Source of the DNA: a virus | Length of the DNA: 43,761 bases | Virus record (IMG/VR): IMGVR_UViG_3300020466_000335 | Coordinates: 1-43,761 of that record | Reading direction: 5' to 3' (one strand) | The notes under the pieces: model-generated | Database searches by the model: none | What the model was told of the DNA's origin: nothing | The model's input: the letters and a program-made list of their open reading frames with translations, nothing else | Shown here: one piece after another, positions 18,137 through 25,311 of the stretch | Layout of the letters: every line of letters starts with the position of its first letter | Position numbering within the stretch: the first letter of the stretch is position 1 | Translations under genes and position numbers: made by a program

Positions 18137-18705
18137 GTCAGCCCTCCGACGGATTCAAGTTGAGCGGGCGCACCCACAGAATCAAATGTCTGTAGAGACG
18201 CCACGGAATCCAGATAAATCAGGATGTCTTGCCCGTCAAGATTCTGACGGTACACGAGACTTACCGTCTGACCGGCGGTATTGAACAGCCCTGCCGCGGG
18301 GCGAAGAACTCGATGAATATTCGCGCTCGCATCCTGACCAGACATCTCGAACACACCATGGCCAGCGATCAGGCGATAGGCCTTCAGCAGGGAAATGTCC
18401 CGGCCCTCGAAAGTGTAAACGCCAGAAATCGCTTCTAGCCTGCGATGCACGCGAAACGTGGCGTCTTGACCTTGAGTAACGAAACCACCGGAACTGGCCA
18501 CCAGGGCATGTTCCTGAACCACCCGAAAGTCCGCATTCTGACCGGAAGTTGAGAAATCACCTTCGCCCGCTTGTAGATAACGCTGGGAGACCAATCCTGC
18601 CGCAGGCCCGACGGTCTCAAAAACACCAGTTTCTGCAGAAAGTAGATATGTTGCGGACGCAAACTGAAAGAATGTCGTGCCGACTGCAAATGTGCCTACA
18701 GACAC
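18121..18705 (-). CDS. tail-fibre-like protein with six tandem 22-residue repeats
   Basis: The 194-residue protein is mostly made of about six consecutive repeats of roughly 22 residues with the pattern L-x-A-x-x-G-x-F-x-x-x-G-Q-x-A. Examples are YLQAGEGDFSTSGQNA, LVASSGGFVTQGQDA, LIAGHGVFEMSGQDA and LRPAAGLFNTAGQTV. Such regular alternation suggests a beta-solenoid or a shaft-like trimer. The last 40 residues (DGQDILIYLDSVASLQTFDSVG) differ and may be a cap. It begins one base after the GH5-like gene and shares its orientation, so it may be part of the same adsorption device. The function is not established. Confidence 0.55.
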   Translation of the reverse strand: MSVGTFAVGTTFFQFASATYLLSAETGVFETVGPAAGLVSQRYLQAGEGDFSTSGQNADFRVVQEHALVASSGGFVTQGQDATFRVHRRLEAISGVYTFEGRDISLLKAYRLIAGHGVFEMSGQDASANIHRVLRPAAGLFNTAGQTVSLVYRQNLDGQDILIYLDSVASLQTFDSVGAPAQLESVGGLTWRAG

Positions 18706-19860
18706 TTAAAAGTCCCCGGAATCATAAGTCAGCATCAGCTCCAGCGATGCCTTGTCCTTAGCGTAATACTGATCGTTGGCGCCAATCGCAGGATAAACGA
18801 CCGGATGCGGCTGCGGAGCAAATGCCGCAGGCGGGTAGCCGTATGAATATGAAATCAACCCGCCGAGATATGTAAAGATCGCCGCTATGGTGTCCACGTT
18901 TTCTGATGCTGTTTCGGACACGGCCTGCCACTCGCCGCAGACAACCGGCACGGTCGCGCTTGCCCAGGACGAGATATAGCCAAGCGTGTCATCTATATCT
19001 CCCGGAAAGCGGTCCGACGTTGGGTAAAAATGCGGCTGGCAAAAATCCAGCAGGTCCTGCGTGTTCGCGTAACCGAATGCGCCACTTGGAAATGGCAGAA
19101 CCCCGCACGTAACCAGCGCGTCAGGGTCAACAGCCTTGATGGCGTCACGCTCCTGCGTTATCCAGTCGCGCACCGTGTCGTCGTCCACCGAAGCCCCCTC
19201 CGCAACGCACTGGTTGTAGTAGACTCCTTGGCTGCCGTAGTTACCAGCGAATATGTCTGCAGTGGGGTCGGCGCTTATGTACGGCTCGTTAATGAGGTCA
19301 TAGGCCATTACCGTTGTCGCGTTCCCCGAGTCGACAACAGCCTGCACCAGTTGTGTCCAGAAATACTCCTGCACGTCCCAGCGATCGGCGTATGGCAAAG
19401 CCTCGTACCACGCAGGAGCATCATCCGGCACCCCGACATTGCAGCCGCACAGAATCATGTACAGGCCCGCCTGTCTGGCTTGGTCGACCTGATAGATCAG
19501 GTTAGCCATTTGCGTGGTGCGCACGGAAAGGCTGTTTTCGTCCGCCCCGGTGATGTACTGAAACATCTGCAATTGCACGCGGTGGACATTTGCTCCCATG
19601 CGCTTATTACCACGCAACTCGCTGCGGATTGCGGACTTCACGGCGGCGGCCTGCGTCTCGTAGTAATCATCCCAGTGCTGGATGACCGCTGAGCCGTGGT
19701 CGAACTCCAGATTGTGGAACCCGTAGGGGTTAATCACTCCGGTTTCGGCAGTGACCAGCGAAGATCCGATCGTTGCGACACGCGGCAAGGTATGCCGCAG
19801 CTTGATAGCGGACCCGCCAATCGCGACGCGGCTTGTGCCGACCTTGACGCCTTTAGACAT
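18706..19860 (-). CDS. GH5-like glycoside hydrolase, probable virion depolymerase
   Basis: The 384-residue protein has the hallmarks of a clan GH-A (beta/alpha)8 glycosidase: LINEPYIS with the acid/base Glu at residue 192, PHFYP near residue 277, and VPVVCGEW with the nucleophile Glu at residue 310. GH5 enzymes act on beta-1,4-glucans, mannans and related polymers. The first 40 residues (Gly/Ser/Val-rich, MSKGVKVGTSRVAIGGSAI) lack a signal peptide and may attach the enzyme to the tail. It is surrounded by fibre-like genes. It probably cleaves a host surface polysaccharide during adsorption, but the substrate cannot be read from sequence. Confidence 0.8.
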   Translation of the reverse strand: MSKGVKVGTSRVAIGGSAIKLRHTLPRVATIGSSLVTAETGVINPYGFHNLEFDHGSAVIQHWDDYYETQAAAVKSAIRSELRGNKRMGANVHRVQLQMFQYITGADENSLSVRTTQMANLIYQVDQARQAGLYMILCGCNVGVPDDAPAWYEALPYADRWDVQEYFWTQLVQAVVDSGNATTVMAYDLINEPYISADPTADIFAGNYGSQGVYYNQCVAEGASVDDDTVRDWITQERDAIKAVDPDALVTCGVLPFPSGAFGYANTQDLLDFCQPHFYPTSDRFPGDIDDTLGYISSWASATVPVVCGEWQAVSETASENVDTIAAIFTYLGGLISYSYGYPPAAFAPQPHPVVYPAIGANDQYYAKDKASLELMLTYDSGDF

Positions 19861-21106
19861 CGTAGGTCACGCCCATTGCGTGCTTGAATGAATGGGCGCC
19901 TACTGGATAAAACTTCTTCTCACTGGACGATGTCAGATCATGCGCAGCAATAGCCATCTCCATCAGCGTGAAGTTGGCCATTACGCGGGTTGAGTCCAGT
20001 ATTGTCGCCTCCAGCGCGCCATCGATATAAAACCGGGTTTCCGCGTCGTCATGGTCATACACTATGCGGAAAGTCTTGTTGGTGGTCGAGCCAGCCACAC
20101 CCGTATCAGTTTTGGTAACACCGCCAGCGTTGCGCACCACAGCGTGCCAGTTGTTGCTGCTCGGTGTCAGCTCAAAGAACATGCCCTGCGGGTTTACCGC
20201 TGTGACCGTCGACAAGAAACCAACGTAGTAATGGTGGCCATTGGACACAGGGTCAGTGTCGCTGGTGCCGCACATCCAAGACTGGTCAAACGACCTGTTA
20301 CCAGCCCAGAAGGAAACTGCCATAGAGCTTTTTAGGGACACCCTGCCCGTTGACGAACTGCCGGTAGTCAGTGTTACAACCTGCCCGAGAAAGTTGGTTA
20401 CGGTTGCGCCCGCGCCCGTGCCGCTCTGGTTGACCGTGTAAGGGTCCTTTCCAAAGTCATCGCCATCGGAGCTTGTGAAGCCTATCGGCGCCCCAAAAAA
20501 AGCGCACGCGCCCTGGACAGAGCTTTTTGCTCGGGTGAAGATGATTTCTGACATGGTGCGGTCGAATTGGTCGACCGTGGCCTTTCTTCCGTTACCGCCC
20601 TGCTCAACCGGAACAAACTCTGCGCCGGTAAGGGCAGACGCGGCGGTCATGTCCCCAATATCAACGTCCTGCAACGCCGCAATGTCGTCAGCCATGTCGT
20701 TAATATTTTCGGCCGCCGTGACCGTAATGTACCCTAGTTTGGTGCGCTCGGCGGGGGTGAGGATTTTGGCGTTTGTACCCTCCACCATATTTGACATGTC
20801 TTTCAGCGAGTCCGCGTCAGCAACCAGCCGGATTTCTATATTGCCTCCAGACCAGTTCACTGCATTGTCGGAGTTGCTGGAGTTGATAACTGTGTCCACA
20901 GACAGGCTGGTGCCCGATGCGGTGTATGTGCCCTCAAAAAGCATGTAATCGGTGCCGGAGGCATCGATAGCGAAGAACGTGCGCGAATCACCCTCGCCCA
21001 ACACGTCGGGTATTCCCCGGTGATACTTCAGCGCAGTCGTCAAGGTCAGCGGTCCTGTGCCGGTGGTGGCAGACCTGCTGCCCGTGTTGTTTTCGAAATC
21101 CGACAT
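19853..21106 (-). CDS. tail fibre protein with lectin/LamG-like C-terminal domain
   Basis: The 417-residue protein begins with a beta domain often found in virion proteins (TGTGPLTLTTAL, then MLFEGTYTASGTSLSVDTVI), followed by a short coiled linker near residues 105-150 (LTPAERTKLGYITVT, INDMADDIAALQDV). The C-terminal 200 residues (WAGNRSFDQSWMCGTSDTD, FRIVYDHDDAETRFYIDGALEATI) resemble a concanavalin/LamG-type sugar-binding sandwich. Its stop overlaps the start of the GH5-like gene, so a binding module and an enzyme are made together. It probably recognises host glycans. Confidence 0.65.
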   Translation of the reverse strand: MSDFENNTGSRSATTGTGPLTLTTALKYHRGIPDVLGEGDSRTFFAIDASGTDYMLFEGTYTASGTSLSVDTVINSSNSDNAVNWSGGNIEIRLVADADSLKDMSNMVEGTNAKILTPAERTKLGYITVTAAENINDMADDIAALQDVDIGDMTAASALTGAEFVPVEQGGNGRKATVDQFDRTMSEIIFTRAKSSVQGACAFFGAPIGFTSSDGDDFGKDPYTVNQSGTGAGATVTNFLGQVVTLTTGSSSTGRVSLKSSMAVSFWAGNRSFDQSWMCGTSDTDPVSNGHHYYVGFLSTVTAVNPQGMFFELTPSSNNWHAVVRNAGGVTKTDTGVAGSTTNKTFRIVYDHDDAETRFYIDGALEATILDSTRVMANFTLMEMAIAAHDLTSSSEKKFYPVGAHSFKHAMGVTYDV

Positions 21107-21145
21107 CCTACGCTAGCACTCGCGTCTTTCTCATGGGTTGGGCGC

Positions 21146-21613
21146 TCAGGAATCCTGCAGCACGCCGTTCACTTCACTGAAGTCAACGTCCATGCCTTCG
21201 CCATCCGCCAAGGTAATGCTTTCCCCCTTGTCCCAGTATCCCACCAACGGGTCCGCGGGACTGGAGGGCGTGTCGTTGACCAAATACACGTAGCGGAAAG
21301 GGCCGAGACTGCCGCCGCTAGCCTTCAGTTGATTCACGCCGGTCTTATCTTCCAGCACCAGCTTGTACACGCCTCCGCTCTGACCGCTGGACGTGGTGGT
21401 AACGTTCAGGCTCGACGTACCACCATCGAGATTGGTGTACGACACCTGGGTAACGCTGGCGAGAACACAGTCGTCGGTATCGATGGACGGATCGGTGGAC
21501 TCCGCGCTGGGCGCGGTGTTGGACAGCGCCAGCTTCAGCTGGTCGGAGCCCAGGTTGTGCACGCCGTGGTTCTTGTGCTCCACGAATCCATTGAGCTTGA
21601 CGAATGACGCCAT
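21146..21613 (-). CDS. conserved phage structural protein of the FVEH-VHNLGSD type
   Basis: The 155-residue protein begins MASFVKLNGFVEHKNHGVHN and contains LKLALSNTAPSAEST, SGQSGGVYKLVLED, GPFRYVYLVNDTP and ESITLADGEGM. I recognise this general text from an unnamed protein family common in siphophages and Mu-like phages, usually near tail genes. It is a single beta-rich domain without membrane segments. In this operon it lies just ahead of the fibre genes, so a tail or fibre role is likely. Confidence 0.6.
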   Translation of the reverse strand: MASFVKLNGFVEHKNHGVHNLGSDQLKLALSNTAPSAESTDPSIDTDDCVLASVTQVSYTNLDGGTSSLNVTTTSSGQSGGVYKLVLEDKTGVNQLKASGGSLGPFRYVYLVNDTPSSPADPLVGYWDKGESITLADGEGMDVDFSEVNGVLQDS

Positions 21614-21631
21614 GATTATTCCCCTTGCAAT

Positions 21632-22045
21632 TCAGTTGCCACAGTCTTCATCGCGCAGCAGGTCTTCCAGTTCCCGCTCCAGCGACCGCTGGCTCGTTCT
21701 CAGCCTCCCGAGGCGTTTCAAGTCCCTGTCTGTGGCGCTACCCTCCTGCGCCACCCGCTCCAGGTTGAAAACCTCAGAATCCGTTTGACGGATCGCTTCT
21801 TCCAGCGCCGTCTTCTGTATCGTGTGCTGGTTTTCGCACACCGCGCCTTCCAGCGATTCCAGGCGCATATGCACCTGGCGCATCGCCTCCTTGCTACTCT
21901 CCCGGAACGTCTCGAAATCCGTCGCCAAGACAAATGGATTGACGAAGACGCCCAACCCGACCATCAGCGTGCAGAAAGCCAGAATCGTGAAGTTCGGGTG
22001 CTTGTGTATTTCTTTCTCGAGTAGCGATGTCACAATTTCGCGCAC
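21632..22045 (-). CDS. membrane-anchored coiled-coil protein, first late gene
   Basis: The 137-residue protein has one hydrophobic segment near residues 18-40 (FTILAFCTLMVGLGVFVNPFVLA), followed by a long charged coiled coil (FRESSKEAMRQVHMRLESLEG, LKRLGRLRTSQRSLERELEDLL). It is the first gene after the candidate late promoter and terminator. A second holin-like or spanin-like role is possible, but the main lysis cassette lies 4 kb downstream. I do not recognise a named family. Confidence 0.6.
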   Translation of the reverse strand: MREIVTSLLEKEIHKHPNFTILAFCTLMVGLGVFVNPFVLATDFETFRESSKEAMRQVHMRLESLEGAVCENQHTIQKTALEEAIRQTDSEVFNLERVAQEGSATDRDLKRLGRLRTSQRSLERELEDLLRDEDCGN

Positions 22046-22145
22046 GTCTATACCCTGGGTCGCGGCCCACGCATTTATGGTTTGATGAAAGGCTGCGCCC
22101 TATGGCGCGAAAATGGGAACCTGCCTGGGTGGAAGATTCCTTGAA

Positions 22146-22185
22146 CGCAAACAAAAACCCGCCATTTGGCGGGTTTTTGTTTGCG
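22146..22185 (-). terminator. strong symmetrical intrinsic terminator (tR'-like)
   Basis: Arms at 22146-22164 and 22167-22185 are perfectly complementary over 19 bp around a two-base loop. The centre is ACCCGCCA-TT-TGGCGGGT, flanked by a run of five A on one side and five T on the other, so it can work on both strands. It lies downstream of the candidate late promoter and upstream of the first late gene. Late transcription must read through it, which is the arrangement of lambda tR'. Confidence 0.85.
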
Positions 22186-22278
22186 CTCTACGGGCTGGAA
22201 TAATCAGGGCATTTCCCGGCTCCTTGGCGTAATCTATGCTTGATTTTAGTTTTGGCCAGAATGCCAAAATACACGCTA

Positions 22279-22307
22279 ACGATATACATTTTGTACACGT
22301 AAGGCAA
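22279..22307 (-). promoter_or_regulatory. candidate late promoter (pR'-like)
   Basis: On the minus strand, TTGCCT (22302-22307) and TATCGT (22279-22284) are separated by 17 bases. Each box matches the sigma-70 consensus at four or more of six positions. Transcription would start near 22272, about 85 bases before the strong terminator. It lies immediately after the stop of the candidate antiterminator gene. Prediction is from motif and position only. Confidence 0.5.
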
Positions 22308-22312
22308 GCGCT

Positions 22313-22972
22313 TTATTGAAGGCCCACCTTATAGCCGATTTTGAAAAGCGCCATGCGATCCACCCTGTCGAGATCGTCGCAAACTTTGGCCCAGTGTTGA
22401 CGATAGGTATTGCTCCACATTTGTCGCGTGATCGTACGGTTGCTCGAGCTGAACTTGGCGTCCCACGGAATCTCTCCACCCATCTGCCCCATGCGCCATG
22501 CGACCATTTCCCGGATTACCGCGCGAGTCTCCGCCCTCACCCCGGCGCAATACAGCGCCTCATACTGCCTGGCGTATCGATGCAGGAAGCTCGCCCAACA
22601 CTCGCTCCGCTTGTGGCAGCGGTCCCGATAACAAAAGTGCACCCACAGCTGTTCCATCTCCGTCAGTTCGGAAATGCACCGATGGACGAAAGCCGTCAGC
22701 TGCTGGCTGTCCGCGAGCAGCGGCCGCGATCGCCCGCTATTGCGGGTTTCCACGACGGACACGCGCGTCGCGGCAGTGCGCGACGGAACCTTCTTGCCAT
22801 CGCCGCGGTCTACTGGCAGGCGTCGCGCCGGTAAGGCCCCCTGCCCATCGGTGCGCAAGTGGCGACTGCCAGTGAATGCTCCGACACCCCCGCCACGCTT
22901 GTCCACGTGGCCGAATGCCGCAAGCAGGGCCGCCCTGCCAATCCGCACCGCCTCATCCCCTTCTGCCCCCAT
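22313..22972 (-). CDS. candidate late-gene antiterminator (Q position), unrecognised family
   Basis: The 219-residue basic protein has a variable N-terminal part and a conserved-looking C-terminal half with LWVHFCYRDRCHKRSECW and WSNTYRQHWAKVCDDLDRVD. Several Cys and His residues (HFCYRDRCHKRSEC) could hold a metal. It is the last gene of the early operon, just before the late promoter and terminator, as Q is in lambda. I do not see clear identity with a named Q family, so the role is inferred from position. The ATG overlaps the nuclease gene by 20 bases. Confidence 0.5.
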   Translation of the reverse strand: MGAEGDEAVRIGRAALLAAFGHVDKRGGGVGAFTGSRHLRTDGQGALPARRLPVDRGDGKKVPSRTAATRVSVVETRNSGRSRPLLADSQQLTAFVHRCISELTEMEQLWVHFCYRDRCHKRSECWASFLHRYARQYEALYCAGVRAETRAVIREMVAWRMGQMGGEIPWDAKFSSSNRTITRQMWSNTYRQHWAKVCDDLDRVDRMALFKIGYKVGLQ

Positions 22973-23594
22973 AATAGCGCCCCCGCCGTACCTTGATCAG
23001 CCGCAACAGTTCATCTCTGCAACGGCGCACGCACTGCGCGCCGTGCTCGTATAACGCAACGACCCCAGGGTCGGCGCCTCGCATTTCCGCCTGGTCAGCC
23101 CCTCCACTCAGGACCTGCGCCCGCTGAGACCACGAGACCTGCAGGTCATCCAGGTCCTGCAACTCCAGAGCCTGCCGATCCAAGTAGGAACGCACAAACA
23201 TCACTGCCAGGCCCGCGTGGATCAGGTGCGCATCACACCGGTATACAAACCAGCCCAGCCTCGCAGCGTGGTGATACTTTTTCAGGTCCTTGGTAAACCC
23301 CAGGCCGCGATTGTGGCCGCCGCTCACCATGGCCCCACCCTCAACCTCTACCGCCAGACCAACATCAGGCCAGGCGAAATCGAAGCGCCAATCTGACAAG
23401 CCAGCCTGCTGCAGGCGAAATCGGACGCCATCACCCTTGCCTACGTGTTCTGCGGCAAAACGGTACTGCACCATGAAGCCGATGTCAGCCGCGCTCAGTT
23501 GGCGAGCCAGCTCATCCTCCAGCTCTGACCTGTTGGTCCGTCGCGTGCGGCGGTTTTCCTGGTACTTCGGCAGCTTGCCGGGCCGCCTTTTCAC
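22953..23594 (-). CDS. PD-(D/E)xK-type endonuclease
   Basis: With the GTG start at 23594 the protein is 213 residues long. The nuclease core reads WRFDFAWPD (Asp72) then AVEVEGG (Glu83, Glu85), followed by a Lys-rich helix TKDLKKY and the strand GWFVYRCD, as in Vsr/DUF559-type nucleases. The basic N-terminus (KRRPGKLPKYQENRRTRRTN) may bind DNA. The GTG overlaps the stop of a 22-codon reading frame (GTGA), supporting this start; longer forms would overlap the Lar-like gene. Possible roles are recombination, resolution of branched DNA at packaging or host DNA attack. Confidence 0.7.
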   Translation of the reverse strand: MKRRPGKLPKYQENRRTRRTNRSELEDELARQLSAADIGFMVQYRFAAEHVGKGDGVRFRLQQAGLSDWRFDFAWPDVGLAVEVEGGAMVSGGHNRGLGFTKDLKKYHHAARLGWFVYRCDAHLIHAGLAVMFVRSYLDRQALELQDLDDLQVSWSQRAQVLSGGADQAEMRGADPGVVALYEHGAQCVRRCRDELLRLIKVRRGRYYGGRRG

Positions 23595-23659
23595 GCAGCA
23601 CCCACAAGATCGAAATCGTCGGGCGTCTCGAAACGCACCTTGACGGCAGATGCTCCCAC
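23591..23659 (-). CDS. possible 22-residue leader peptide gene
   Basis: A GTG start at 23659 follows a GGGAGG ribosome site at normal spacing, which is itself within the end of the Lar-like gene. It encodes MGASAVKVRFETPDDFDLVG plus two Ala and stops in a GTGA overlap with the nuclease start. The acidic, ordinary composition and two-sided coupling suggest real translation. It may couple nuclease expression to the upstream gene. No relatives are known to me. Confidence 0.4.
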   Translation of the reverse strand: MGASAVKVRFETPDDFDLVGAA

Positions 23660-23662
23660 GGC

Positions 23663-23953
23663 CTACGCCTCCCGCCTGTTCCAGGCATCTACCGGCGCCC
23701 CAGCGAAGCACCGCGAGCACTCGTATGCATCGTGCTCGCCGTCATCAAGGCACCACGTTCCGTCAAAAAGCTCCGTGCATCCGCAGAACGGGCAAGGCAA
23801 CGGCTTGCGATCTTTACTGGGAGCCGCCCCGCTAAGCTCCTCCAGCCGGTCTGCAGCGTCGTGCAGAAGCCTATGCGGCCACTGAATGCGGGCATGAGGG
23901 TGGCCGACGCAGGCGTCACGCAATCGCTTTATGATCTCCTCGGTTGTCATCAA
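23663..23953 (-). CDS. Lar-like zinc-ribbon protein
   Basis: The 96-residue protein has an N-terminal helix (MTTEEIIKRLRDA) with HDAADRLEELSG, then a zinc ribbon (LPCPFCGC, later YECSRCFAG) ending in PVDAWNRREA. This plan is that of Lar-like restriction alleviation proteins and related phage zinc ribbons, in which an AxxAWNxR motif follows the second Cys pair. Lar reduces type I restriction of phage DNA. Whether this member does so is not shown. A second protein of this kind is encoded at 34063-34377. Confidence 0.65.
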   Translation of the reverse strand: MMTTEEIIKRLRDACVGHPHARIQWPHRLLHDAADRLEELSGAAPSKDRKPLPCPFCGCTELFDGTWCLDDGEHDAYECSRCFAGAPVDAWNRREA

Positions 23954-24014
23954 TCTCGACCCCTCTGTATCTGTTCAGCCAGTCCGTTTACGCATCCCAC
24001 CGCATCAGCTTCCG

Positions 24015-24791
24015 TTACCCCTCCCCGAGGCGACGAAACTCAACAACCCACACCCACGGGTTTGCATCCCACGAGCCTTGGCCGTTGATGGATTGCCATA
24101 GAGACTTGTACGACGCTATCCGGTCGCCCTCGAACCAGGGCCACCCGTCTGCATCGCCATCGGCGGTATAGTCGCGCCAGCAGTCCTGATAATCGCCGCC
24201 GCCGGTGGGGTGGTCGATACCCTCGATACCCTCCGCCTCCGCATCCTCTTCGCTAATATCCTGCAAACGCTCTATGCGTATTTCGGTTATCTCAAGCGTG
24301 ATGCGGGAGGCGCGGCGTGGCATGTAGATAGGTGAGAGCCATCCTGTCTCTCTGCCTTTGGGGTAAAGCTTTCTGTCGACGTCATCCTTGGGCGTCAGTT
24401 GGCGGTATGGATGACCTCCAGTGTTGCTCCAGATCGGTAGCAATTCACCGTCTGCCCTGTACGCGACCAAGTAATGAACTGGAGGAGGGCCGGGTATCCC
24501 AGCGTGTAGCAGGCGTAGGCCCTTCCGGTCGGCTTGGAATGCCATGGGATGCGCCTCCTTCCATGTTTCCCGCACCCACAGCCTGTCGCCTGGCTTGCCG
24601 TAGGGGCAATTGAATGACGCGAGGCGCAACCCGTCATAGCGCAGCCAGTCCCAGGTTGCCCCCTCGAAGTGCTGACAGCGCTCCGCATGTAGGTGTGGTG
24701 GCGCCTTGACCACCCGCCGCGTCTGCGTTTTCTGGCCAGCGAGAATCGCCCTGACCATCGGGGCGCCGAATAGGATTGGTCGTTCCTTCAC
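24015..24791 (-). CDS. ASCH/PUA-like phage protein
   Basis: The 258-residue protein begins MKERPILFGAPMVRAILAGQ and has KTQTRRVVK, then YGKPGDRLWVRETW, IYMPRRASRITLEITEIRIERLQDI and, at the end, WQSINGQGSWDANPWVWVVEF. This set is characteristic of a widespread phage protein with an ASCH/PUA-like fold, a fold linked to RNA or modified-base binding. Its role in phages is not known. An AGGAGGAG region before the start gives good translation. It lies four bases after the 113-residue gene. Confidence 0.75.
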   Translation of the reverse strand: MKERPILFGAPMVRAILAGQKTQTRRVVKAPPHLHAERCQHFEGATWDWLRYDGLRLASFNCPYGKPGDRLWVRETWKEAHPMAFQADRKGLRLLHAGIPGPPPVHYLVAYRADGELLPIWSNTGGHPYRQLTPKDDVDRKLYPKGRETGWLSPIYMPRRASRITLEITEIRIERLQDISEEDAEAEGIEGIDHPTGGGDYQDCWRDYTADGDADGWPWFEGDRIASYKSLWQSINGQGSWDANPWVWVVEFRRLGEG

Positions 24792-24794
24792 CCT

Positions 24795-25136
24795 CTACTC
24801 CTCCTCTCCAAAGAGAGGAAACTCAAAAGCTCCGCCTTTCTGCTCTGCGTCCCACCTGCAAAAATCTATAAAGCTATCGAACCCGTCCCCATACTCGATA
24901 AACCGCTGGTAACGCTCCTGGCTTCGGCTCATGCGGCGAACTGGCCCCATATCGCCATACGTGACTTTCCACGTGGGGTGGCATGGTGAAATGATGCCAG
25001 GCTTGTCATCGTCAAAACTGACGCCGATGTAATGCCCTTCATCTCGGGCAATGACCCCGGCTCGCCCGTTGGCCGTAACCCGGCGTCCATAGCAGGCTGG
25101 CACTCGGTAATGCTCACGTACATACTCATAGTCCAT
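24795..25136 (-). CDS. conserved phage protein, beta-barrel N-terminus, unknown
   Basis: The 113-residue protein begins MDYEYVREHYRVPACYGRRV, followed by GRAGVIARDEGHYIGVSFDDDKPG, a small SH3-like or KOW-like barrel pattern, then HPTWKVTYGD. The second half is helical with aromatic residues (SRSQERYQRFIEYGDGFDSF). I recognise the style from unnamed phage proteins but not a named function. Its start overlaps the end of the small secreted peptide gene. Confidence 0.6.
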   Translation of the reverse strand: MDYEYVREHYRVPACYGRRVTANGRAGVIARDEGHYIGVSFDDDKPGIISPCHPTWKVTYGDMGPVRRMSRSQERYQRFIEYGDGFDSFIDFCRWDAEQKGGAFEFPLFGEEE

Positions 25137-25311
25137 GCTTTTTGTACTCCTCCTCTCCGTTGGCGGCGGGCGAGACGGCGCCCACCCCGCACGCCTCCAG
25201 CTCCTGAATTACAGCAGTCTCGATTGTGTGCAGGTGCTCGTGTAGCAATTCGTGGGAGCGTGATACTTGCAAGCTTACGAATACCAGCAGAGCCAGTATA
25301 AGCACCTTCAT
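25126..25311 (-). CDS. small secreted or membrane peptide
   Basis: The 61-residue product starts MKVLILALLVFVSLQVSRSH, a hydrophobic signal-like segment, followed by a short helical part (ELLHEHLHTIETAVIQELEACGVG) with three His residues. It begins one base after the stop of the giant lipoprotein gene and ends inside the start of the next gene. It may be a periplasmic or membrane partner of the lipoprotein, but only proximity suggests this. Confidence 0.55.
   Translation of the reverse strand: MKVLILALLVFVSLQVSRSHELLHEHLHTIETAVIQELEACGVGAVSPAANGEEEYKKHGL

Noticed and set aside
23595-23720. Longer nuclease start within the Lar-like gene
   Set aside because: It would overlap the Lar-like gene by 58 bases and adds a low-quality sequence before the basic N-terminus.
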